Shown: positions 16,050 to 21,774 of the stretch, piece after piece
Layout: each line of letters begins with the position of its first letter
Numbering within the stretch: position 1 is the stretch's first letter
Origin: Gemmatimonadaceae bacterium
GTDB taxonomy: Bacteria; Latescibacterota; UBA2968; UBA8231
DNA: 21,774 nucleotides
Assembly: GCA_002726335.1 (NCBI GenBank)
Contig: PBSR01000223.1
Span: forward strand, 1 to 21,774
Direction of reading: 5' to 3'
Notes under the pieces: generated by a model
What the model was told of the DNA's origin: nothing
The model's input: the letters and a program-made list of their open reading frames with translations, nothing else
The model's database searches: none
Position numbers and translations under genes: made by a program

Positions 16050-16889
16050 ATGAACTTCCAGGTGTACCAATCGTACTGGGGTATGGGCGGTCTGCCCTTT
16101 GGCGGCGACGACTGGACGATGGAAGAAAACCTGGCAAAGATCGCCGAAGGTGGCTTCGACGGTGTCGAGTTCCTCATGGAGGACACGGCCCACCGGGAGG
16201 CCATGGTGCCGCTGTGTGACAGGTACAACCTCAAACGCTCCAACATCGTCTTCCCCTGGACTCCGGCTGAATTCGCCGATGACATCGCCGCGGCAAAGGA
16301 CGGCGGCGCCTCCCACATCAACCTGCAGCCCATGCCGATCACGCGGTCTGTCGCCGAACCGATCCCGTATCTCGTGCGCTGCATGGACATGGCCGCCGAT
16401 GCTGGCTACGACCTGTTCTTCGAAACCCACCGGGATCGCACGACAACAGATATGTACTACACCCTGGACCTCATCGAGGCGGTTCCGGAGATGCAGCTGT
16501 GCGGCGACCTGTCCCATTTCCACGTAGGGCGCGAGTTCGCCGGCCCGCCCATCTCGGAGACCAACCAGAAGTACATGGAGCAGATCGTCGAGCGTTGCGG
16601 CGCCTTCCACGGACGTGTCGCCTCGCGTGAGCAGGTGCAGGTGTCGATCTCCTTCCCCCATAACAGAGTCTGGTTCGATCTGTTTGCCGGCTGGTGGGAA
16701 CACGGCTTCCGCGCCTTCCGCGAGCGCGCCGGCGAGGATTCGACACTGACCTTCGTCGTCGAGCTCGGTCCTCCTACCTACGCCATCCAGGGTGCCGATG
16801 GCCAAGAGCTGTCCGACCGTTGGGAGGAGGCCCTGATGATCAAGGACCGTGTACGCGAGATCTGGTCCCGCCTCGAGGCCGGGGGCTAA
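16050..16889 (+). CDS. Sugar phosphate isomerase/epimerase (xylose-isomerase-like TIM barrel)
   Basis: A 279-residue protein of the AP-endonuclease-2/xylose-isomerase-like barrel family (PF01261). Strand ends carry the expected metal ligands: GFDGVEFLMED (Glu40 region), LFFETHRDR (Glu125, His127), CGDLSHFHVG (Asp153, His156, His158), GAFHGRVASR (His187) and VVELGPP (Glu239), matching the Glu-Asp-His-Glu metal set of this fold. Relatives include IolE/IolI, hydroxypyruvate isomerase, and tagatose and psicose 3-epimerases; none can be chosen. With an MmsA-type enzyme in the opposite arm, an inositol-like or keto-sugar role is plausible but not shown. Cytoplasmic. Nine bases separate its stop from the PhyH 2 start. 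Confidence 0.88.
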   Translation: MNFQVYQSYWGMGGLPFGGDDWTMEENLAKIAEGGFDGVEFLMEDTAHREAMVPLCDRYNLKRSNIVFPWTPAEFADDIAAAKDGGASHINLQPMPITRSVAEPIPYLVRCMDMAADAGYDLFFETHRDRTTTDMYYTLDLIEAVPEMQLCGDLSHFHVGREFAGPPISETNQKYMEQIVERCGAFHGRVASREQVQVSISFPHNRVWFDLFAGWWEHGFRAFRERAGEDSTLTFVVELGPPTYAIQGADGQELSDRWEEALMIKDRVREIWSRLEAGG

Positions 16890-16898
16890 AGCGGAGCC

Positions 16899-17636
16899 AT
16901 GTTCACCGCCGCCATGAAAGACAGGTACGACGAGGACGGCTTCCTCGTCGCCGAGGGTTTATTCGACGACGGGGAGCTGGCCGGCGTACGGCAGCGCATC
17001 GAGGCGCTCATCGCCGATCCGGAATCGAGGCCGGAGGGGGTTTCTCTCGGCCGTGAAGGGGACACCAATCCACAGACGAAAGGCACCGGTGACATCCGCG
17101 GTGCCGGCTTCCTCGTGCGCTTCGACCCCTTCTTCCAGGACTTCGCGCGTACGCCGAAGCTGCTCGACTACGCCCGCGGCCTGCTGGGACCGCGGGTGAA
17201 GGTGTTCCGTGACCAGGCCCTGTTCAAGCCGCCGCGGGGGCAGGCCAAGCCCCTGCACCAGGATCAGAGCTACTTCCGCGTGCAGCCGGTTGACGATCTG
17301 TTGACGGCCTGGATCGCCCTGGACGACGCCACCCTCGAGAATGGCTGCATGACCTATGTTCCTGGTTCGCACAGACACGGGATCTTCCCGATTACGACCG
17401 ATCCGGTTCGCCCGGTGCACCATATTCCAGATACGGGCGATCTCGACTTGCCCGGGGCCGTACCCTGCCCGGTATCGGCCGGCTCGACCATCTTCCACCA
17501 CGGCTGTTCCCTGCACAACAGCGCCGACAACCACACCGACACCTGGCGCAAGGCCTTGATTCTGCACTTCTCCACATCCGACGCCGCATCGGAACGCGCC
17601 GAGCTCAACGAGCAGGTGTCGCTGGAGATCGATTAG
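16899..17636 (+). CDS. PhyH family Fe(II)/2-oxoglutarate dioxygenase 2
   Basis: A 245-residue PhyH protein with a complete canonical facial triad: LHQDQSYF gives His120 and Asp122, and GCSLHNSADNHTDTWRKAL gives the distal His206 and the 2-oxoglutarate-binding Arg217. The strand with YVPGSHRHG and the N-terminal YDEDGFLVAEGLF are standard. It lacks close similarity to the first PhyH apart from these motifs, so it is not a recent tandem duplicate. The Shine-Dalgarno GCGGAG is only two bases from the chosen ATG; an in-frame ATG at 16914 sits nearer to where family homology begins, so the start could be five codons later. Substrate unknown. Its stop codon overlaps the ribosome-binding site of the next gene. 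Confidence 0.9.
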   Translation: MFTAAMKDRYDEDGFLVAEGLFDDGELAGVRQRIEALIADPESRPEGVSLGREGDTNPQTKGTGDIRGAGFLVRFDPFFQDFARTPKLLDYARGLLGPRVKVFRDQALFKPPRGQAKPLHQDQSYFRVQPVDDLLTAWIALDDATLENGCMTYVPGSHRHGIFPITTDPVRPVHHIPDTGDLDLPGAVPCPVSAGSTIFHHGCSLHNSADNHTDTWRKALILHFSTSDAASERAELNEQVSLEID

Positions 17637-17640
17637 GAGA
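17635..17640 (+). promoter_or_regulatory. Shine-Dalgarno of the beta-propeller gene overlapping the PhyH 2 stop codon
   Basis: AGGAGA begins inside the TAG stop (17634-17636) of the PhyH 2 gene and lies eight bases before the ATG at 17649. This layout favours re-initiation by ribosomes finishing the upstream gene. Confidence 0.7.
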
Positions 17641-17648
17641 AACAGTCC

Positions 17649-19388
17649 ATGGGTGGTGTGTTCTTCGACGTCGGCCGGCCCGTCATCGGCGGTTGGATGG
17701 GTGGCAGCTGGGCCTCCCACGACGACGTGCGCGGCATCGATATTCTCTGGGGTGGTGAGTTCGGTCAGGAGGGCTCGATCCTCTTCGGCGTCGATGTCGA
17801 CACCGGCAAGGTGATCGAGCGCCACTGGATTCCCGGTCGCGAGTTCGACTGCAACGTCGATCCGCGCAACGGCACGCTCTACGTCCACACCTTCCACGGC
17901 CTCTACGAGTACGGCCACGTGCTGCAGTCGTGGACCCCCCGTGACGGTATGCGGCACCACGGCTTCCCCCTGTTGAGTGAACAGCGGTTCTATCATGGCT
18001 GCCTGGGACCCGACGGGCGCTTGTGGATCGGCACCCATCCCGGAGCCCACCTGGTCAGTTTCGACCCTGACGAGAACGGTTGGACCGACCACGGCGTGCA
18101 GGCGCCGGAACCCCGTCCGGACAGTCAGCAGATCTGGTGCAACCCGCAGTATGTGTCCGCCAATGGTGAGGTGGTCTGCAACATCCAGCGGGACCCCTCC
18201 GGGCGGGTGGCCTATGATCCGGCCACGGACTCGACGCGTGTGCTGGTAACTGCTGACGAACGATTCGAGGACGACCCCGCGCCTGTCGAACGTGCTGCCA
18301 CCGTCTCGCGGCAGATTGAGGGCAGCTTCCGCCAGGAGGGCTGCGTCTACACCGTCGATGGCGACGAGCGCCGTGCCGACTACGAACCGACGGTGGCGAC
18401 AGATATCTGCGGTCTGCATCGCGGACCGGACGGTGACATATACGGCACGACCATCATTTCGATGCACGTGTTCCGCTACGATCCGGGTCGGCGGCACCTG
18501 CAGGATCTCGGTCGTGTCGGCTGGGGCGGCGGCGAGGTCTACGACGTCATCACCTGCGACGACAAGGTCTACATGGGCAGTTACGGTGGTGGCTACTTCG
18601 CCGCCTATGACCCGGCACGGCCCTGGAACCCCATGCCCGAGCACGGTGGCGAACACGAGGACGCCAACCCGCGCAACTTCGGCCAGCTCGGTCAGCGCAT
18701 GAACCGCCCCTTCGAGTACACCGTGGGCCCTGACGGGAGGATCTACATCGCCTGCCGCGCCAACTATCACGTCTCCGGTGGCGGGCTCGCCGTGTTTGAC
18801 CCGAGGACAGAAGAGAAGACCGTCCACCGTGACGAGGACCAGTCCGTGCAGTCTGTCGCCTCAGACGACAGCTGGGTCTATTGTGGGACCAGCATTCGTG
18901 GTGGCCGCGGCTGCCTCGAGACCACCACCGAGGCGCGTCTGTTCATGTTCTCACCCACCGAGAATCGCCGCGTCTTCGAGTGTATCCCCCAGTGGGGGGC
19001 CATCACCGTCGGCAATCTTGCCTGCAGCACCGTCACCGGGTACGTCTACGGCTCCACCGACACGGGCCACGTCTTCGCCTTCTGTCCCCGGCGTCGGCGG
19101 GTCGTCTGGCGCTGGAAGATGAACGACGCGGGTACGCCGCTGATGGGTATTCCCGAGGCCCACGGCATCATCCACCTGACCTGCGGCCGTGATGGCGACA
19201 TCTATGGCGTCACGCGACAGGAGGTCTTCAAGATCGACGTCACCACCGACCGGGTCGTCAATCTCGACCGGGCGCCGATTCCGGATCTGTGCCAGATCGT
19301 CGAAGGCCCGGATGACGGCGTGTTCTACATCGGTGCCAGGGGACATCTGCTGGAGTACCACGTGCGGGAGACGCCGCACTTCCGATGA
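17649..19388 (+). CDS. Beta-propeller protein of unknown function
   Basis: A 579-residue protein made of repeated units that each end in a strand such as LYVHTF, LWIGTH, IYGTTI, VYMGSY, IYIACR, VYCGTS, VYGSTD, IYGVTR and FYIGAR, usually preceded by GPDG or a similar Gly-Asp turn and followed by a phrase like FDPDENGW, YDPATDST or FDPRTEEK. That pattern is typical of seven- to ten-bladed propellers of the PQQ-like/kelch/SMP-30-type superfamily. No exact family was recognised. There is no signal peptide, which is unusual since many such propellers are exported, so it should act beside its cytoplasmic neighbours. It could be an enzyme (lyase or lactonase folds of this kind exist) or a binding scaffold. 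Its stop overlaps the PhyH 3 start by four bases. Confidence 0.75.
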   Translation: MGGVFFDVGRPVIGGWMGGSWASHDDVRGIDILWGGEFGQEGSILFGVDVDTGKVIERHWIPGREFDCNVDPRNGTLYVHTFHGLYEYGHVLQSWTPRDGMRHHGFPLLSEQRFYHGCLGPDGRLWIGTHPGAHLVSFDPDENGWTDHGVQAPEPRPDSQQIWCNPQYVSANGEVVCNIQRDPSGRVAYDPATDSTRVLVTADERFEDDPAPVERAATVSRQIEGSFRQEGCVYTVDGDERRADYEPTVATDICGLHRGPDGDIYGTTIISMHVFRYDPGRRHLQDLGRVGWGGGEVYDVITCDDKVYMGSYGGGYFAAYDPARPWNPMPEHGGEHEDANPRNFGQLGQRMNRPFEYTVGPDGRIYIACRANYHVSGGGLAVFDPRTEEKTVHRDEDQSVQSVASDDSWVYCGTSIRGGRGCLETTTEARLFMFSPTENRRVFECIPQWGAITVGNLACSTVTGYVYGSTDTGHVFAFCPRRRRVVWRWKMNDAGTPLMGIPEAHGIIHLTCGRDGDIYGVTRQEVFKIDVTTDRVVNLDRAPIPDLCQIVEGPDDGVFYIGARGHLLEYHVRETPHFR

Positions 19389-20140
19389 ACGACAGACCCG
19401 TCTTGTTCGACGCCATTCCCTTCGGCGCCGCCGAACGCACACGGCTCGACAGCGACGGCCAGGTCCTGCTGCCGGGTATCCTCAGCGCCGGGGCCTGCCG
19501 ATCTCTCACCGACTCGTTGACACATATTCAGTCCCTGCTGCCTGGCGACGAAGATCACCGCCCGAACCACTACTCCGCCGAGTACGACCGATACCTGGCC
19601 AGCCTCATTGATCATCCGCAGATGCTCGACCTGGCTCGGCGGATCCTGGGCGAGGAGATCCGCTACGACCATTGTGTGTCACTCAACCGGCCGGGCGGCA
19701 ACGGCGGCATACGCTGGCACAGCCATGCCTACTCAGAAGAAGATGCAGGTCTCGGCTTCGTGCGGATCTTCTTCTACGTGAACGGCTTCGCGCGCGGCGA
19801 TGGAAATCTGAAGGTGATTCCCGGCAGCCATCTCTTCCGCGATCGCAGCATCGAAGCAGCGGACGACGAGGCGTTGCGTAGCGGCTGGATGAATGGGCGT
19901 TCCCATCCGGAAACGGGTGAACCGCTGCAGATCGAGGAACTCGAGGCACCACCGGGATCGGTGGCCCTCATGTGGACGCACGCCGCCCACGGGGTCAACG
20001 CCCGTCTCCCCGGCAGCGACACCCGCTGGACTGTGGTGTACGCCTATCGCAATCCCGGTGCCGAGTCGAGGGCGCGATGGCTCACGCCGGAGTTCGAAGC
20101 CACCGCCGGAGTGCCGCAGAACCTGATGTCGCTGTATTAG
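19385..20140 (+). CDS. PhyH family dioxygenase 3 with an atypical HxH motif
   Basis: A 251-residue PhyH-fold protein. Family features are the strand block FVRIFFYVNGFARGDGNLKV (125-144), VIPGSHLFRD, and the C-terminal LMWTHAAHGVNARLPG with the distal His202 and, after it, Arg214 in DTRWTVVYAYRNPG. The first motif reads RWHSHAYSE (His112, Ser113, His114), where a canonical PhyH enzyme has His-x-Asp. The codon at 19724-19726 is CAT, so the His is encoded unambiguously. It may be a three-His iron site, use a different acidic ligand, or be altered in activity. The start is fixed by the ATGA overlap with the propeller gene. It is the last gene of the plus arm and shares four bases at its stop with the convergent aldo/keto reductase gene. 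Confidence 0.85.
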   Translation: MNDRPVLFDAIPFGAAERTRLDSDGQVLLPGILSAGACRSLTDSLTHIQSLLPGDEDHRPNHYSAEYDRYLASLIDHPQMLDLARRILGEEIRYDHCVSLNRPGGNGGIRWHSHAYSEEDAGLGFVRIFFYVNGFARGDGNLKVIPGSHLFRDRSIEAADDEALRSGWMNGRSHPETGEPLQIEELEAPPGSVALMWTHAAHGVNARLPGSDTRWTVVYAYRNPGAESRARWLTPEFEATAGVPQNLMSLY

Positions 20141-20970
20141 TTCCCCATCACCTCGTCGATGTGGCCGAATGTCTCACGCAGTCTCTCGAGTGCCGCAGCT
20201 GGCAATGGTCCCTTCTCGATGTATGCGATGTCATCTTCCAGCTGGGACTTGACGATGGTACCGCACATCACCAGGCTGATCCCCTCGGTGTGGGCGGCAT
20301 ACCGGTAGGCAGCTTCCACGAGACAATCGCATTCGCCTTCCTCGAGCAACCAGGACAGAGGGCTTTCGTCGGCCATGGTGTCCTGGGTGATGACACCCCG
20401 ATTCGTCAGGTCGGTGAGAACTTCGGTGAGTCGGGGGACATTCCAGAAGAGGTTGCGCACGGTGAACACGTTGATGGCGCCAATACCTCTCTCCCTGCAC
20501 AGTGGCAGGACCGTCCGGGCGGCAGACTGATTCAGCATGTTGTGGCCCACCATCGCCACGTCCACTTGATCGGTCGGCAGAACATGACGCAGCCAGATGT
20601 GCGCCCCATCGGACCGGGTCTGCTCGCTGGAACCGAGGAAACGGATCTTGCCCTGCTCCTTCAGTCTGAGAAACTCCGGGATGATGTCGTCCACGACCGT
20701 GGCGAAGGCCTCCGGCACGTCGGCCACAGCCATCAGCATCACGTCGATGTAGTCGGTCTGCAGTCGTTGCAGGCTCTCGTCCAGGGCCGGGCCCACCTCC
20801 TCAGGTTTCATGAACTGAACTGGCTCGCCTGGCATGGATCCAGCCACGGCCATCTTGGTGCTGAGCACGACCTGGTCGCGTCCGATCTCGCTGGCTGCCT
20901 TGCCCAGAATCCTCTCGCTGCGCCCGTCGCCGTACGCCGGGGACGTGTCCAGGAAGTTGATGCCCAGATC
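20137..20970 (-). CDS. Aldo/keto reductase, N-terminus missing at a sequence junction
   Basis: About 277 residues of an aldo/keto reductase can be followed from the stop at 20137 back to DLGINFLDTSPAYGDG at about 20970. Above that point the frame runs into unrelated sequence, so the roughly 35-40 residues that should form the first strand and cofactor-binding start are absent and no genuine start codon exists here. Visible catalytic residues are Asp and Tyr in FLDTSPAYG and Lys in STKM. The segment that normally ends in the catalytic His (DYIDxxxxH) reads DYIDVMLMAVAD, with Ala instead. The C-terminal MCGTIVKSQLEDDIAYI matches family ends. Family members reduce carbonyls with NAD(P)H in the cytoplasm. 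It is convergent with the PhyH 3 gene; the stops overlap within 20137-20140. Confidence 0.85.
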   Translation of the reverse strand, partial: DLGINFLDTSPAYGDGRSERILGKAASEIGRDQVVLSTKMAVAGSMPGEPVQFMKPEEVGPALDESLQRLQTDYIDVMLMAVADVPEAFATVVDDIIPEFLRLKEQGKIRFLGSSEQTRSDGAHIWLRHVLPTDQVDVAMVGHNMLNQSAARTVLPLCRERGIGAINVFTVRNLFWNVPRLTEVLTDLTNRGVITQDTMADESPLSWLLEEGECDCLVEAAYRYAAHTEGISLVMCGTIVKSQLEDDIAYIEKGPLPAAALERLRETFGHIDEVMGN

Positions 20971-20985
20971 GCCGCGCCCCCGGTG
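20965..20985. other. Junction where two unrelated coding sequences meet
   Basis: On the minus strand, an FN3 domain reads normally to about 20972 (GTDQTDVEGRTGGAA) and an aldo/keto reductase reads normally from about 20970 (DLGINFLDTS). The two are in different frames and each is cut in the middle of a conserved domain. Either the assembly joined two distant pieces, or a deletion or rearrangement fused them in the genome. No insertion sequence or repeat is visible at the point. Confidence 0.8.
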
Positions 20986-21774
20986 CGGCCCTCGACATCG
21001 GTCTGATCCGTGCCGTACCACACTTTATAACCGGCAAAGTTGCTCTCTGTCGCGGCCAGCCAGGTAAGGACCAGCGACGTCCCCGTGAGGTCGGTGACCT
21101 GCAGGCTGTCGAGCCCCACCGGAGCCACGTTGTCCAACGCCAACTGCTGCAGGGCCGGTGTCTCCTGATCGGTCTCGCCGTCATTGACCGTCAGTCGCAG
21201 CCAGTACGTGCCCTCCGCCGTGGGAGCGTCCGCAGCCGATGACCAGGTGAAGGACACCGTGTTGCTGCCAGCGGACGTGACGATCCGTGTGTCGCCGCCG
21301 GCGCCGAGCTGGTAGTCAGCCCCATTGTCGAGTCCGGGCGGTCCACCGCTGTCGTCTGCGCTCGCAGTGACCGGTCCCGACAGCGTCGCTTTCTGGTAGG
21401 TCCCGTTCTCGGCGTCGCTCCACTCGACCTTCGTCTGCACGTCGGCGCCGGTGGCGTGGTTGGCCACGATCGATACCGCCACGGCGCCGGTACCGTCAGT
21501 CCCTTGTGAGGCGGCGGAGATTTCCCCCGTCGGCACAGCGGCCACGGGAGCTGCCGCCAGCGACGCTTCCACCGTGCCGCCGTAGGCGCCGATATTGACG
21601 CGCCCGCCATCGGGATCCGGCTCGTCGGCGAATGCGGCGGCCGGATCGCCGGCGTCGATGGCGGGACTGTGGCTCGCGTCCGCTGTCCAACTGCCCTCGT
21701 GGTAGCTGCCCGTCGTCGATTGGGGATGCAGATCCGATGGCGCCGACACGAGCAGCGGATCCGCCTGCAGACTC
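20971..21774 (-). CDS. Right-handed beta-helix / FN3 surface protein, partial at both ends
   Basis: The frame is open to the right edge of the window, so the N-terminus is outside. The visible part begins SLQADPLLVSAPSDLHPQ and continues through SPAIDAGDPAAAFADEPDPD and GGRVNIGAYGGTVEAS, the usual closing block of right-handed parallel beta-helix (pectate-lyase-like) proteins. A beta-sandwich region with TYWLRLTVNDGET follows, then an FN3 domain with LQVTDLTGTSLVLTWLAA and NFAGYKVWYGTDQTDVEG, which breaks off at the junction. Such proteins are normally secreted and often carry a sorting domain at the end; that end is missing. In the reading beyond about 20971 the frame continues as nonsense to a stop at 20808, which is the shadow of the reductase gene and not real protein. 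Confidence 0.82.

Noticed and set aside
16959..18827. A 622-codon open frame on the minus strand opposite PhyH 2 and the propeller gene
   Set aside because: It is antisense to two clearly recognisable genes, shows no domain pattern, and long antisense frames are common in GC-rich DNA.
20808..20970. C-terminal extension of the beta-helix/FN3 protein past the junction
   Set aside because: The residues are an out-of-frame reading of the reductase gene, with no FN3 or sorting-domain character.
20971..21021. Start codon at 21021 for the aldo/keto reductase
   Set aside because: The first 17 residues are the FN3 coding sequence read in the wrong frame and do not resemble a reductase N-terminus.

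Overview
The window looks like a GC-rich chromosomal piece from an uncultured environmental bacterium. Several features resemble genomes of the Latescibacterota/Poribacteria/Planctomycetes kind: three phytanoyl-CoA-dioxygenase-like (PhyH) genes, a GH127 (DUF1680) enzyme, a GHL6/GH42-like putative glycosidase, Amidohydro_2 and sugar-isomerase TIM barrels, and a beta-helix plus FN3 surface protein. That lineage guess rests on gene content alone and is only moderately secure. I saw no rRNA, tRNA, CRISPR array, insertion sequence or phage gene.

Left part (1-6706), separate units: the C-terminal two thirds of a glycyl radical enzyme (1-1599, entering from the left edge); a convergent small cyclic-nucleotide-binding-domain protein with an extremely acidic tail (1618-2148); a divergent plus-strand pair, DUF1638 (2322-3092) and a DUF4037 nucleotidyltransferase-fold protein (3130-4200); and, convergent to these, a soluble PAS-GAF-GAF hybrid histidine kinase with a C-terminal receiver domain (4211-6706).

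Centre (6944-20140), the main feature: an 11-gene island built as two tightly packed operons firing away from each other from about 110 bp near 14.2-14.3 kb. The minus arm encodes, in transcription order, a GHL6/GH42-like putative glycosidase, a CoA-acylating methylmalonate-semialdehyde-type dehydrogenase, a GH127 beta-L-arabinofuranosidase-like enzyme, a creatininase-family amidohydrolase and an Ldh_2-family 2-hydroxyacid dehydrogenase. The plus arm encodes PhyH oxygenase 1, an Amidohydro_2 hydrolase, a xylose-isomerase-like sugar isomerase/epimerase, PhyH oxygenase 2, a beta-propeller protein and PhyH oxygenase 3. Most neighbours overlap or nearly touch, which suggests co-regulation and translational coupling. 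None of the products shows a signal peptide. The shared region holds a perfect 14-bp palindrome and a sigma70-like promoter placed so that the minus-arm mRNA may be leaderless. My reading is a cytoplasmic pathway that strips sugars from an imported glycoside, oxidises and opens the products, and feeds a three-carbon semialdehyde into acyl-CoA; the substrate is unknown.

Right end (20137-21774): a minus-strand aldo/keto reductase converges with PhyH 3 but lacks its N-terminus. At about 20970 its homology stops and that of an unrelated beta-helix/FN3 surface protein begins, in another frame. This is either an assembly chimera or a real rearrangement and should be resolved before the right end is interpreted.
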